DNA from: a candidate division FCPU426 bacterium
GTDB taxonomy: Bacteria; Oederibacteriota; Muellerivitia; Muellerivitales; DAHXKG01
Direction of reading: 5' to 3'
DNA length: 64,000 nt
NCBI GenBank assembly: GCA_027366525.1
Contig: DAHXKG010000009.1
Coordinates: 31,744-95,743 of the forward strand
The translations under genes were made by a program, and so were the position numbers. Shown piece by piece: positions 47,686 to 59,362 of the stretch. The notes under the pieces are model-generated. The model was not told where the DNA came from. It searched no databases and saw only the letters and a program-made list of their open reading frames with translations. Within the stretch, counting starts at the first letter, position 1. Every line of letters starts with the position of its first letter.

Positions 47686-48929
47686 AATCATCATCTTCAA
47701 CCCTTTTAGTTCTTTCACCCGTGGTGCCGTATCCGCCCCATGATGGTGATAAACTCCGGATTTATATGATTTTAAAAGGTCTAAAAAAACAGGGTTATGT
47801 GATTGATCTTTTTTGTTTAACACGAATTAGAGAGGATTTGAAATATATCGATCAACTCAAATTGTTGTGTAGACGAATCCATGTCAGTTATTTGAAGACC
47901 AGCGATGTGGTTTTAAATTTGGTAGCGGCCATTGGGAGTGGGCGGTCTTTAAATATTTGGGCCTATTTTTCACAATCATTTCGAAACGAATTATTAAATT
48001 ATTATCGTTCGCAGGAGAACAATATAACAGCGGTCTATTGTTATCGAATTCGAATGGCCCCCTATGCTTTTTTAAATCCTAAGTTGAGCCCTGTGATTTT
48101 AGATTTAACCGATTGTTTGTTTTCGTATTTTCAAATGCTTCAATCGCAGGTTTCTTGGGCTAATTGGCAATATCGAATATTAGCATGGTGGGAAGGAAAA
48201 TTTTTATTAAAACAAGAAATCAGTTATGCCCAAAAATCAAACAGAACCATTGTAATTTCTGCGACAGAAGCAGCGAAATTACAAAATGAAGGAGTTCCGC
48301 GTGATAAAATTGTGGTGGTTCCGAATGGTATGGATGACAACTTCAAAAAAATGAAATTTAAAAAACCGCTCCTGTATCGCTCTTATAATCCAGTTTTATG
48401 TTTTGTTGGCAACATGGGCTATTTGCCCAATGAAGAAGGGGCCCTTTGGTTTTTGAAAAAAGTATGGCCTTTTATTTTAAAAAAATATTCTCATCCGCTA
48501 TTGGTTTTAGCTGGTGGCCATCCTTCACGAAAACTTCTCCGACATTCGGCCCAAAATGTTTTAATCACGGGATATGTTTTTGAGATTGAAGGCTATCTCG
48601 CGGGCGCATCGGTTTCGATTGCGCCACTTTCTATTGCGGTCGGAATGCAAAACAAAATTATTCTTTCTTTTTTATTGGGAGTGCCGGTGGTGGCCACTTC
48701 TGCTGCGGCTGCGTTTTTGGGTCCCCAAGCTTCCCAATGGCTTCAAGTGGAGGACGAAGCAGAAAAATTTGCGGCGGCGATTATCGCGGTGTTCGAAAAT
48801 TCCCGAGCAACTGAAGCCAGAAAAAAACGGGCTAAATTTTTTGCATTGACCCAGTTTTCTTGGGAGCGCTCCATGCAGATGCTTCGGCAAGCTTTGGTGG
48901 AGGCCCCGAACATACGATTTGCCGAATAA
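47682..48929 (+). CDS. Glycosyltransferase, TIGR03087-like
   Basis: GT-B glycosyltransferase of about 415 residues. I place the start at GTG 47682, which overlaps the TGA of the preceding gene; an in-frame ATG at 47631 lies inside that gene. VLSPVVPYPPHDGDKLRIYMILKGL, here seen in part as PYPPHDGDKLR, resembles the PEP-CTERM/exosortase-associated sugar transferases, and the NGMDDNFK and AFLGPQASQWL segments fit the C-terminal domain. It likely adds a sugar to a surface polymer. No exosortase or PEP-CTERM gene is nearby. Confidence 0.8.
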   Translation: MKSSSSTLLVLSPVVPYPPHDGDKLRIYMILKGLKKQGYVIDLFCLTRIREDLKYIDQLKLLCRRIHVSYLKTSDVVLNLVAAIGSGRSLNIWAYFSQSFRNELLNYYRSQENNITAVYCYRIRMAPYAFLNPKLSPVILDLTDCLFSYFQMLQSQVSWANWQYRILAWWEGKFLLKQEISYAQKSNRTIVISATEAAKLQNEGVPRDKIVVVPNGMDDNFKKMKFKKPLLYRSYNPVLCFVGNMGYLPNEEGALWFLKKVWPFILKKYSHPLLVLAGGHPSRKLLRHSAQNVLITGYVFEIEGYLAGASVSIAPLSIAVGMQNKIILSFLLGVPVVATSAAAAFLGPQASQWLQVEDEAEKFAAAIIAVFENSRATEARKKRAKFFALTQFSWERSMQMLRQALVEAPNIRFAE

Positions 48930-48983
48930 GGGTGTAAAAATAAAAATGCAGATATAAATTTAAAGTATTATGAAAGCCAGGCT

Positions 48984-50768
48984 ATGGAAGATAATCCAGT
49001 AAGCGAGACCGGGGATTTTCGAGTTAACTCACGGTTGTTTTTTATTTCCAGTATGGCAATTGTGATTGGTTTGGTTTCGGCAGTTGTAGCCATGTTTTTT
49101 TTGAAGTTAATCGCCTTGATTACCAATGTATGTTATTTTCACCAATGGTCATTGGTTTTTCATACGCCCGATCAATGTCCGGTATCATGGACTTCTATAT
49201 TTATCCCTATTGTGGGCGGGTTGCTAGTAGGACTTATAGCCCGGTATGGGTCAGAAAAAATTCGAGGGGATGGCATTCCGGAATCTTTAGAAGTGATTTT
49301 ATTTTCAAAGAGTCGAGTTTCACCGAAAGTGGCAGTTTTAAAACCCATTTCTTCTGCGATCACGATTGGCATGGGTGGACCCTTTGGAGCGGAAGGTCCT
49401 ATTATTGCGACAGGTGGTGCCTTAGGCTCGCTGATTGCTCAAGGCATTCATTTGAGTGCTTCAGAACGAAAAACGCTGCTAGTTGCAGGGGCGGCGGCTG
49501 GTATGTCTGCTATGTTTGCAACTCCCTTATCTGCAATTCTATTGGCGGTCGAAGTATTACTATTTGAATGGAAGCCGAGTAGTCTTATTCCTGTTTCTTT
49601 GGCAAGCATTTTTGCTGTTGTGGCTAGACCATATTTATTAGGCTCAGGTCCGTTATTTCCAGTGACCCAGATTTTCCATTTTACGTTACACGTTTTTTTA
49701 ATGGCATTGGTGATTGGGATTGTTTCAGGATTAATTGCAGCCTTGTTATCGCGAGCTATCTATGCTGTTGAGGACATATTCAAAAAACTCCCATTGCACT
49801 GGATGTGGTGGACGGTTTTAGCGGGAGTTGTAGTTGGGCTGGGTGGTTTTTGGGAGCCTCAAACCTTGGGCGTTGGCTATGATGTAATTGCGAAATTTAT
49901 TCACGGTCAAATTCCTATTTCGACCGTTGCTCCCTTAGTTTTGGTCAAAATTGTCATTTGGGCAGTTGCATTAGGCGCAGGATCTCCCGGTGGAGTATTA
50001 GCTCCTATTTTAATTATTGGAAGTGGACTTGGAAATTTAGAAGCAGCCTTGATCGGCAGTAATCTTTCGTTATGGGCATTAGTTAGCATGGGTGCTGTTT
50101 TTAGTGGTGTTTTAAGAGCTCCGCTAACAGGCATTTTATTTGTTTTAGAAGTTACACATAATAGTTCGATTCTCATTCCGCTTTTAATAGGATGCATGTT
50201 ATCCTATATGATGTCAGTTTTGTTAATGAAACATTCGATTATGACGGAAAAAATTGCACGACGTGGCTTTAAAGTTGTTTGCGACTATACCGTTGATTTG
50301 CTTGAACGAGTGGAAGTCAAGGAAGTTATGACTCCCCATGTGGAAGTTATCCCAGGTGTTTTGCATTTAAGGAAGGTTCAGGAACAGTTTTTTAGTCATA
50401 ATCAAAAACATCGGGGATATCCAGTGGTGGATGCACATAATGGTTTGTTGGGTATTCTAACAGCCTCAGATGTTCTGGAGCTTGTAAAAACACCGAAGAA
50501 TCATTTCAAACCCTTATCTCAATTGATCCATTCAAAACCGATTGTGGCACAACCAACAGAATCTTGCCGTAGTATTGCAAAACGGATGGCTTTTTATTCA
50601 ATTGGGCGGCTTCCGGTTGTTTCGAATAAGAACCCCAAAAAAATTATGGGTATCATTACACGCAGTGATATTTTGCGGGTTAGTCTAAGGTATATAGAGG
50701 AAGATCACAAAGAAGTTTTTTTGGGATTAAAAGCAAAGGCGGATTCATCACTTGATAATAACCCTTGA
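48984..50768 (+). CDS. ClC-family chloride channel/transporter with CBS pair
   Basis: 594 residues. About ten membrane helices are followed by two CBS domains (about 443-585). Anion-path motifs are RGDGIPES, where the usual Ser107 position is Asp, and GPFGAEGPI, which keeps the external gating Glu. Aligned with E. coli EriC, the internal proton Glu203 is Val here (SAILLAVEVLL). That change is found in ClC channels, so passive chloride flow is as likely as proton-coupled exchange. The CBS pair probably senses nucleotides. It stands alone, convergent with asnB. Confidence 0.9.
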   Translation: MEDNPVSETGDFRVNSRLFFISSMAIVIGLVSAVVAMFFLKLIALITNVCYFHQWSLVFHTPDQCPVSWTSIFIPIVGGLLVGLIARYGSEKIRGDGIPESLEVILFSKSRVSPKVAVLKPISSAITIGMGGPFGAEGPIIATGGALGSLIAQGIHLSASERKTLLVAGAAAGMSAMFATPLSAILLAVEVLLFEWKPSSLIPVSLASIFAVVARPYLLGSGPLFPVTQIFHFTLHVFLMALVIGIVSGLIAALLSRAIYAVEDIFKKLPLHWMWWTVLAGVVVGLGGFWEPQTLGVGYDVIAKFIHGQIPISTVAPLVLVKIVIWAVALGAGSPGGVLAPILIIGSGLGNLEAALIGSNLSLWALVSMGAVFSGVLRAPLTGILFVLEVTHNSSILIPLLIGCMLSYMMSVLLMKHSIMTEKIARRGFKVVCDYTVDLLERVEVKEVMTPHVEVIPGVLHLRKVQEQFFSHNQKHRGYPVVDAHNGLLGILTASDVLELVKTPKNHFKPLSQLIHSKPIVAQPTESCRSIAKRMAFYSIGRLPVVSNKNPKKIMGIITRSDILRVSLRYIEEDHKEVFLGLKAKADSSLDNNP

Positions 50769-50795
50769 AATCTCCTTGATAAAATGGGTGATGCA

Positions 50796-52679
50796 TTAAG
50801 CCATGTCTAAAAAATGTTGCTGCCACCATTCGAGGAGCAACATTCCATAAATGAGAAGATGATGGTCGGCATGGCCTTTCAAATGTTCTTGAATCAGACG
50901 TTGACTAGCCTCGGGATCAAACCACCCACGACGTTTCAAAGTATCCTCATTCAGTGTATCTAATAATAATGGTTTTAATTCATTTCGAAACCAAGCAGCT
51001 AAAGGAACTCCAAACCCCATTTTGGATCGCTGAATAATCGAAGCGGGTAAATACTTGCGAGCGGCTTGTTTGAGGATATATTTTTGATTAAAGTTTCGGA
51101 TTTTTAAATTAGCCGGAAGTTTAAAAACAAATTCAACTAACCGATGATCTAAATAAGGAACGCGGGCTTCTAAAGAAGCCGCCATGCTCATTCGATCGAC
51201 TTTTGCCAATAAATCGTCTGGCAGCCAGGTTTTCAAATCTAGAAAGAGGGATTGATGCAAAGTATCTTGAACCACGGTTTGACTTTTATCAGCCCAAACG
51301 GTAAACGGATTAAATTCTTGATCGAGTTCATATTTGAGCGTGTTTCCAATAATGGTTTCTAATAAATCTAGGGGACATAATCGAACCCAAGCTAAATGTC
51401 TTTTGTTCCAATCTGATTTTTGTAATGCTTCTAAGGCTTGCTGGGATCGGAAACGCGATTGATGCCGAAGCAATCGATGCGCAAGGTTTAAAATTGAGAG
51501 GGGAATTTTTTGAACCGGGTGTGAAAGTGAATCCAAGGCATAGCGTCGATAGCCTCCAAATAATTCATCGGCTCCTTCGCCGGATAAAAGAACTTTTACT
51601 TCCTGGCGTGCCAGGAGTGATACTAAAAAAGTAGGAATGGATGCCGGATCGACAATTAAATCATCTAAATATTTGGTAAGTCGTGGAAGGAGTTCTGGCA
51701 GCATCGAGGGTTGGAGGATTAGTTCTTGATGTTGAGTTTTAAAGAATTTAGAAATTTTTCGGGCATAATGAACTTCATTAAATTCATTTTCACCTTCAAA
51801 CCCGACGGTATAGGTCCGAACCGATCGATGGAACTGATGGGTCATAGCAGCTACGATCATGGACGAATCAATACCGCCCGACAGTAAAGCCCCTACCGGG
51901 ACATCTGCAAGCATTTGTTCTTTAACACTGGAAAAAAGCTTATATTGAAGTTGTTCAACGGCTTCTGCTTCCTGGATCGGTGTTGGAGACGATATAAAAT
52001 CAGGAATTTCCCAATATTGTTTTGTCAAGATTTTTCCGCTTTGGCAGATTAAGTAATGGCCGGGTAGTAATTTTCGAATATTTTTAAATAAGGTATCTGG
52101 GGCTGGAACATATTGCAGGGTTAGAAGTGTAACAATCTGCTTGGGATCTATTTGGCGTTGGCGTAGAACAGCCTTATTTTGAAGTAACGCCTTAATTTCA
52201 GATGCAAAGAGCAGTGAGCCATCAGCCGTCGTATAGTAAAGGGGTTTAACTCCCAAATGGTCTTTGGCGAGCAGGAGTTTTTGGAAAACCTCGTCCCAAA
52301 TCGCCAAAGCAAACATCCCTCTTAAATGATTTAAAAAGGCATCACCATATTCTTCATAGGCATGCACGATGACTTCGGTATCAGATTGGGTTTTAAAAAA
52401 GTGTCCACATTTTGTTAGTTGCGTTCTTAGTTCTTGATGATTATAAATTTCTCCATTAAAAACAACCCAAACATTTCCGCGCTCATTTGAAATGGGTTGT
52501 CCTCCTCCAGGAAGATCGATAATTGAAAGTCGACGCATACCTAAACCCGTTAATTTTTTTAAATAGTAGCCTTCATCATCTGGGCCCCGGTGTTGTAAAG
52601 TCTGAACCATGGCGTGGAGATCATCCATTCTTAATGGTGCGCCTTGTTTAAATTGTGTAAATCCGGCAATGCCGCACAT
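50796..52679 (-). CDS. asnB: Asparagine synthase (glutamine-hydrolysing)
   Basis: 627 residues. The N-terminal class II glutaminase begins with Cys2 (MCGIAGF) and shows the usual RGPDDEGYY and RLSIIDLPGGGQP segments. The C-terminal synthetase has the PP-loop LLSGGIDSS. It converts aspartate to asparagine with ATP and glutamine. Proteins of this size and shape also occur in surface-polysaccharide loci, where the true product may be an amidated sugar, but nothing here requires that. The ATG has AAGGA upstream. Confidence 0.93.
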   Translation of the reverse strand: MCGIAGFTQFKQGAPLRMDDLHAMVQTLQHRGPDDEGYYLKKLTGLGMRRLSIIDLPGGGQPISNERGNVWVVFNGEIYNHQELRTQLTKCGHFFKTQSDTEVIVHAYEEYGDAFLNHLRGMFALAIWDEVFQKLLLAKDHLGVKPLYYTTADGSLLFASEIKALLQNKAVLRQRQIDPKQIVTLLTLQYVPAPDTLFKNIRKLLPGHYLICQSGKILTKQYWEIPDFISSPTPIQEAEAVEQLQYKLFSSVKEQMLADVPVGALLSGGIDSSMIVAAMTHQFHRSVRTYTVGFEGENEFNEVHYARKISKFFKTQHQELILQPSMLPELLPRLTKYLDDLIVDPASIPTFLVSLLARQEVKVLLSGEGADELFGGYRRYALDSLSHPVQKIPLSILNLAHRLLRHQSRFRSQQALEALQKSDWNKRHLAWVRLCPLDLLETIIGNTLKYELDQEFNPFTVWADKSQTVVQDTLHQSLFLDLKTWLPDDLLAKVDRMSMAASLEARVPYLDHRLVEFVFKLPANLKIRNFNQKYILKQAARKYLPASIIQRSKMGFGVPLAAWFRNELKPLLLDTLNEDTLKRRGWFDPEASQRLIQEHLKGHADHHLLIYGMLLLEWWQQHFLDMA

Positions 52680-53010
52680 TCAAGTAATCCTTTAATTATT
52701 TGTCATGATAATTTTAATGATGTTCAGCGCATTAAAATGCATTCAGTTTTATGTCTACTTGCGGATTATAAGCATAGAAGGCTGTAAAGACTATAAAATT
52801 ATCAAATTTAATATTTTAAAAAATGGATCGCAAAAGAATTGAATTTAAAAACTTCAATTAAAAATATGGAATAAAAGACAATTCAAAATTAAGGTTTTTT
52901 GATGATTGTATTGAAGATTGTTTGACAAGCCAGCTACCTTTGCTTAGAATAAGCATCCTTGCAATTCGAAATTTAAACGTTTTTGAAATTTAATATATTT
53001 TGGAGAAATT
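52680..53010. other. 331-nt divergent intergenic region
   Basis: Separates asnB (minus) from efp (plus). AT-rich, with no gene or structured RNA recognised. The strong efp promoter lies at its right end; a TATAAT-like box on the minus strand near 52765-52770 lacks a good -35. Confidence 0.4.
52922..52950 (+). promoter_or_regulatory. Sigma-70 promoter of efp-accB-accC
   Basis: A perfect TTGACA at 52922-52927 and TAGAAT at 52945-52950 are 17 nt apart. It is the best consensus promoter in the window. The efp start is 60 nt downstream. Confidence 0.75.
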
Positions 53011-53568
53011 GTGCAAACCGCAAATGACTTACGCCCCGGAAATATGGTTGAATTTGATGGCATTCTTTATCGAGTAACTTCGTATCAGCACGTTAAACCA
53101 GGCAAAGGCGGTGGTTTTGTTCGATTAAAGCTTAAAAATGTCGAATTGGGAACAGTGACCGATAAAACACTAGACAGCTGGGAGAAAGTGCCGGAAGCTT
53201 CTATTGAAGAAAAGGAAATGCAATATTTATATAAAAAAAATGATAAATTTGTATTTATGGATTTAGAAACATATGAACAAATGGAATTAACCCAAGACGA
53301 TGTTGGGGAGCAATCACAGTGGTTAAAACCTGAAATGTCGGTCGAGATCATTTTCTATAAATCGCGCCCTGTAAGCATTAAATTGCCTATAACGGTTGAT
53401 TTGAAAATTACGGTTTGTGAGCCTGGGGTTAAGGGTGACACGGTTTCAGGGGCAACCAAATCGGTTCAGCTAGAAAGTGGCGCATCAATCAAAGTTCCAT
53501 TGTTTATCAATGAAGGCGATACCATTCGTGTGGATACACGTACGGGTGAATATTTAGAACGAGTTTAG
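53011..53568 (+). CDS. efp: Translation elongation factor P
   Basis: Prevents ribosome stalling at polyproline stretches. It has 185 residues in three beta domains. The tip residue is lysine in the loop VKPGKGGGFVR (Lys32), so a lysine-type modification (EpmA/EpmB or a related route) would be expected rather than rhamnosylation of arginine. The GTG start has GGAGA 5-6 nt upstream. The promoter at 52922 drives efp, accB and accC; this gene order is widely conserved in bacteria. Confidence 0.96.
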   Translation: MQTANDLRPGNMVEFDGILYRVTSYQHVKPGKGGGFVRLKLKNVELGTVTDKTLDSWEKVPEASIEEKEMQYLYKKNDKFVFMDLETYEQMELTQDDVGEQSQWLKPEMSVEIIFYKSRPVSIKLPITVDLKITVCEPGVKGDTVSGATKSVQLESGASIKVPLFINEGDTIRVDTRTGEYLERV

Positions 53569-53596
53569 AAGATTAATTTCTATAGCGAGGAGATCT

Positions 53597-54151
53597 ATGG
53601 CATCACCGAATTCAGATAAAGCACCCTCGGAAAAATCATTGAAATCCAAGGCTAAAAAAAAGCAAAGCTATGTCAAGGTTTGTCCAGAACTAAAAATGGT
53701 TCAGGATGCTATTTTGCTAATGGATAGTTCGGAACTATACGAACTCCATTTTGAGCAAGATCACGTTAAGATTTATTTACGACGCGGTCCTAATGGAATA
53801 CCAATGCCGGTTCATATGCCCTTAGGGGGGGCGAATATCCCGATGGCTGTTCCCAGTGCTTCGGCCGAGAACACGGTTTCGGCTCCAGAGAATAAACCGC
53901 CAGATGATAAAACAGTTAAAATTGAATCTCCAATGGTGGGGACGTTTTATAGGTCACCCTCACCCGACGCCAAGCCTTTTATCAATGAAGGCGATGAAGT
54001 TCAAGTAGGACAGATATTAGGAATTATTGAAGCCATGAAATTAATGAATGAAATCAAATTTGAAATTGCGGGACGAGTTGTAAAAATTTTAGTGCCGAAT
54101 GGGCATCCAGTCGAATTTGGACAACCACTGGTTATTATTGATCCTAAATAA
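53597..54151 (+). CDS. accB: Biotin carboxyl carrier protein
   Basis: Carries biotin in acetyl-CoA carboxylase. It has 184 residues: a helical N-terminal segment, a Pro-rich linker (about 68-105) and a biotinyl domain with EAMKLMNE, where Lys148 is the biotinylated residue. It has a good ribosome-binding site (GCGAGGAG) and lies between efp and accC. Confidence 0.96.
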   Translation: MASPNSDKAPSEKSLKSKAKKKQSYVKVCPELKMVQDAILLMDSSELYELHFEQDHVKIYLRRGPNGIPMPVHMPLGGANIPMAVPSASAENTVSAPENKPPDDKTVKIESPMVGTFYRSPSPDAKPFINEGDEVQVGQILGIIEAMKLMNEIKFEIAGRVVKILVPNGHPVEFGQPLVIIDPK

Positions 54152-54199
54152 AATTTTCAAGATAAAAAAAGAAATAACTTAAATTTAAAGAAGGGAACT

Positions 54200-55576
54200 T
54201 TGTTTAATAAAGTCTTAATAGCTAATCGCGGCGAGATCGCAGTTCGGGTTATTCGGGCATGCAAGGATCTTCGAATCAAAACAGTTGCAGTTTATTCCAC
54301 GGCCGATGCGAATGCGCTGCATGTTCATTTAGCCGATGAAAGTGTTTGCCTTGGAAAAGGCCCAAGCAAGGAAAGCTATTTGAATATTCCGGCCATTATT
54401 TCAGCAGCGGAAATAACAGATGCAGAGGCTATTCATCCCGGATATGGATTTTTATCTGAAAATTCACATTTTGCTGAGGTATGTCAAAGTTGCCGTATTA
54501 AATTTATTGGCCCGCAACCTGAAGTTATGCGCATGATGGGCGATAAGGTCCAAGCGATTCGTTTAGCGCAACGAGCTAAAGTCCCAACCAATGCCGGGAG
54601 CAATGGTCCCATTGAAAATGAGAAGCATGCCGTCGAAGTTGCAAAAAAAATTGGGTATCCCGTGATCATCAAAGCATCAGCAGGGGGAGGAGGGCGGGGG
54701 ATGCGAATAGCCCATACCAACATTTCTCTAACGCAAGCCGTTCAGGCGGCTCGAACAGAAGCTGAAGCAGCCTTTGGAAATCCCGAGGTATATATTGAAA
54801 AATATGTCGAAGAACCCCGCCATGTGGAAGTGCAATTGCTTGGCGATGAGCATGGCAATATTGTGATCTTGGGGGAGCGCGATTGTTCCATTCAGCGCTT
54901 GCATCAAAAATTGATTGAAGAATCGCCGTGTTCGATTTTAAGTTCAAAACATCGGAAAATATTAGAACGCTATGCCTATAAATTAGCTAAAGAAGCCAAT
55001 TATACCTCGGCGGGAACCATTGAATTTTTGATGGATAAAAATGGAAATTTTTATTTTATGGAAATGAATACACGAATTCAGGTAGAACATCCCGTAACGG
55101 AAATTACGATGGATATTGATTTAGTTCGAGAACAGATTTTGATTGCAAGTGGAGCCAAACTTTCATTATCGAAACGTGTTTTTAATCCTCGGGGACACGC
55201 CCTGGAATGCCGGATTAATGCCGAAGATCCAGAAAATTCATTTCGTCCATCACCCGGTTTGATTGTGAACTATCATGCACCGGGTGGAACCGGCATTCGA
55301 GTGGATACGCATATTTATACGGGATATCGAGTGCCGCCGTATTATGATTCACTTTTAATGAAGCTGATTGCCTATGGCCATACGCGCGATGAGGCCATCC
55401 GCCGAATGCTTCGGGCATTGGATGAGACCGTCATTGATGGCATTCGTACCACCATTCCATTTCTTAAAAATATTTTAAGAAGTGAAAGTTTTCAAAAAGG
55501 GCATTACTCCACTCGGTTCATTGAAAAATATTTTCAAGCTCAGAAAAACCATGCGGTTTCTTCAGAATCAAAATAA
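54200..55576 (+). CDS. accC: Biotin carboxylase
   Basis: ATP-grasp enzyme that carboxylates the biotin on AccB. It has 458 residues. [16 protein letters not shown] at the N-terminus, the ATP-binding [14 protein letters not shown] (about 155-168), and [14 protein letters not shown] near 290 are diagnostic. The TTG start has AAGGGA upstream. Carboxyltransferase subunits AccA/AccD are not in the window. Confidence 0.97.
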   Translation: MFNKVLIANRGEIAVRVIRACKDLRIKTVAVYSTADANALHVHLADESVCLGKGPSKESYLNIPAIISAAEITDAEAIHPGYGFLSENSHFAEVCQSCRIKFIGPQPEVMRMMGDKVQAIRLAQRAKVPTNAGSNGPIENEKHAVEVAKKIGYPVIIKASAGGGGRGMRIAHTNISLTQAVQAARTEAEAAFGNPEVYIEKYVEEPRHVEVQLLGDEHGNIVILGERDCSIQRLHQKLIEESPCSILSSKHRKILERYAYKLAKEANYTSAGTIEFLMDKNGNFYFMEMNTRIQVEHPVTEITMDIDLVREQILIASGAKLSLSKRVFNPRGHALECRINAEDPENSFRPSPGLIVNYHAPGGTGIRVDTHIYTGYRVPPYYDSLLMKLIAYGHTRDEAIRRMLRALDETVIDGIRTTIPFLKNILRSESFQKGHYSTRFIEKYFQAQKNHAVSSESK

Positions 55577-55597
55577 GCAGATTAATAAAGGAAAATT

Positions 55598-56593
55598 GTG
55601 AAAATAACGGTTTATTCAAATCCTGAAAATGTAAAAAATTCCACGATTCAAAATGCGACGGTCGTTTGGGTTGATGTATTGAGATTTTCAAGTTTAGTAT
55701 CGCTTTATTTTTATCACGGCGTTCAAGCGGTGTATACCAGTGCGGAAGTTTTAGAAGCCCCAAAAAAGGTATCGCATTTGAAATCATCTGAAATTCTTCT
55801 GAGTGGATCAAAGAATGCACAAAAATACCCAGGTTTTCACATGGCTTTTTCACTATTGGAATCACGGCGAGAAAAAGTCAAAAAAAAATATATTAGTCTG
55901 GTGGCTCCAGAAGCCGCAGGTCTGAAATGGGTTCAAAATGCGAAGCATGTATTACTCGGGTCATTTTTAAATCTATCGGCGGTATATGAACAATGTTTAA
56001 AAAACAGGCGGGATGTTGTTATTGTCGAAGCGGGTTATCATAACTCGGTCTCGTTACCGGATCATGCATTTGCAGGGATGATGGTGGATTTTTTCACGAG
56101 TACGGTTGGAGGAGGGATTGATTTAGAATTTGCAGAAACGGCGGTTAAAGCTCGAGGCGCATATCGCCCGTGGCAAGGACGTTTATTAGAACTTCTTAAA
56201 CAATCGCCGGAAGGAAAAGAATTAATTCAAGCCGGTTTAGAAAAAGAAATAGATTTTTGTTGCAAAGTTAATAAAGTGTATGAAGTTCCATTTTTAAAAG
56301 ATAGCAAGGATCCCGTTTTTATATGTGCCGATTATTCTAAAAATAAAAAAATGGAAGAATCAGGCCAGAAATATAAAGCAACGACGCTATCAGCTAAAAA
56401 AGGGAAAGCGGTTAAAGTGAAAGTGCCATTGTTTCCTAAAAATCCAGAGCATCCAATCGGTGCAATCGTGCAGAATTCTATAAAATCCTCACCGGCCCCC
56501 GTGGCCTTAACGACTACGAAACCCAAACCACTGCCACCGAAGAATGACAAGCGACGCAAAGCCGTTTTGTTCCCCAAAAAACACAAGCGTTAA
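55598..56593 (+). CDS. Divergent ComB-family (2-phosphosulfolactate phosphatase) protein with basic tail
   Basis: The first ~245 residues resemble ComB: VWVDVLRFSS, LVAPEAAGLKW in place of the usual TTNGT, and LPDHAFAG in place of EDxxxAG. True ComB removes phosphate from 2-phosphosulfolactate in coenzyme M synthesis. Several expected residues differ and no coenzyme M gene is near, so the reaction is uncertain. Residues about 246-331 form a Lys/Pro-rich low-complexity tail not found in ordinary ComB. The GTG start follows accC by 21 nt. It may bind an acidic partner through the tail. Confidence 0.65.
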   Translation: MKITVYSNPENVKNSTIQNATVVWVDVLRFSSLVSLYFYHGVQAVYTSAEVLEAPKKVSHLKSSEILLSGSKNAQKYPGFHMAFSLLESRREKVKKKYISLVAPEAAGLKWVQNAKHVLLGSFLNLSAVYEQCLKNRRDVVIVEAGYHNSVSLPDHAFAGMMVDFFTSTVGGGIDLEFAETAVKARGAYRPWQGRLLELLKQSPEGKELIQAGLEKEIDFCCKVNKVYEVPFLKDSKDPVFICADYSKNKKMEESGQKYKATTLSAKKGKAVKVKVPLFPKNPEHPIGAIVQNSIKSSPAPVALTTTKPKPLPPKNDKRRKAVLFPKKHKR

Positions 56594-56624
56594 CTTTTAT
56601 TAATCATGGGGTAAGGATAATTCC

Positions 56625-57068
56625 TTGAAATCGTCAGGTCCGCCAATCTCCAAAAAAATTTGGAGGGTTTTAGACGCTAACTGTAATCGAACGCGAGAAG
56701 GATTGCGTGTGGCGGAGGACATTGCACGTTTTGTTTGGGACGATCCTATTTTGCTGGAACGATTAAAAAAAATTCGACATGCCACAACCGTGGCGGAAAA
56801 AAAACTGTTTAAAGCGTCAATCCTTCGCATTCAAGCGCGAGATGTTTTAAAAGATTTTGGGAAATCGTCCGCGATTAAAACCGAACAGACGCGAAAGACG
56901 ACCGGGAATCTCTTTGTGGCCAATTTGAAACGAGCGCAAGAATCACTTCGGTCCTTAGAAGAATTTTCTAAATTAGCGCATTCGCCCGTTTGGATGGATT
57001 TTAAAAAAATACGTTATCAATGTTATGCGATTGAAGAATTAGCAATACCACAAGTTTATAAGCATTAA
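56625..57068 (+). CDS. thiD2: ThiD2-like HMP-phosphate kinase, stand-alone
   Basis: 147 residues. VLDANCNRTREGLRVAEDIARF and LKKIRH match the ThiD2 domain normally found fused to the N-terminus of ThiE in some bacteria. ThiD2 phosphorylates hydroxymethylpyrimidine phosphate in thiamine synthesis without being related to ThiD. Here it is a free protein directly before thiC, the enzyme that makes its substrate, which supports the call. The catalytic residues are not known to me well enough to check. The TTG start has AAGGA upstream. Confidence 0.75.
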   Translation: MKSSGPPISKKIWRVLDANCNRTREGLRVAEDIARFVWDDPILLERLKKIRHATTVAEKKLFKASILRIQARDVLKDFGKSSAIKTEQTRKTTGNLFVANLKRAQESLRSLEEFSKLAHSPVWMDFKKIRYQCYAIEELAIPQVYKH

Positions 57069-57113
57069 GTGGCTGCTGAGGCGCGTGCGGATGACGATTG
57101 AATTTCATGGTAA

Positions 57114-58976
<1,863 letters not shown>

Positions 58977-58994
58977 ACTAGTTTCAAAAAAGGA

Positions 58995-59037
58995 ATGGAA
59001 GTCAAGAGGAATTTGAAACCTTCCGCTTGACTTCCAT
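58995..59037. terminator. Bidirectional terminator-like inverted repeat
   Basis: A perfect 12-bp stem, ATGGAAGTCAAG (58995-59006) and its complement (59026-59037), encloses a 19-nt loop. It lies in the 71-nt gap between the convergent thiC and ferredoxin genes. There is no T run on either side, so it is not a classic intrinsic terminator; it could act with Rho or shield both 3' ends. Confidence 0.55.
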
Positions 59038-59047
59038 CTAAGGAAGA

Positions 59048-59362
59048 TTAATTGACAAGCTTATTATCGGGTCGATGCGGTGGGTCGTTGGCCGGGCGGG
59101 TTGGAACTGGCGAATTGTTTTTAAAACTTGGTGCGAGTTCCGCGTTAATTTTGGCAAAAACTGGGTCTTTATCAACGGACTCAACAATCGCCCCAATTGG
59201 ACAAGCGGAAAAACAACTGGTGCATTCGGTACATTCTTCTGGATCAATGACCATAAAAGGTTTCCCTTGGTAATCCCCAGGGTGGATACAGTTGACCGGA
59301 CAAACATCAACGCATTGCGCATAGACTTCGCTTAAACATTTTTCAGTAATCACATACGGCAT
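59048..59362 (-). CDS. Ferredoxin, 7Fe type
   Basis: 104 residues. The cysteines follow the [3Fe-4S][4Fe-4S] pattern: Cys9, 17, 21 (CP) in the first half and Cys44, 47, 50, 54 (CP) in the second, with one extra Cys at 25. The start at 59362 is set by a strong AAGGAGG 5 nt upstream; a TTG 24 nt earlier is rejected. The C-terminal tail is Pro-rich. It carries low-potential electrons; ThiC, a radical enzyme next to it, is a conceivable partner but not shown. Confidence 0.9.
   Translation of the reverse strand: MPYVITEKCLSEVYAQCVDVCPVNCIHPGDYQGKPFMVIDPEECTECTSCFSACPIGAIVESVDKDPVFAKINAELAPSFKNNSPVPTRPANDPPHRPDNKLVN

Noticed and set aside
59038-59322. 94-codon minus-strand frame overlapping the ferredoxin
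   Set aside because: It is out of frame with the cysteine-rich ferredoxin that has the strong ribosome-binding site, and shows no motif.
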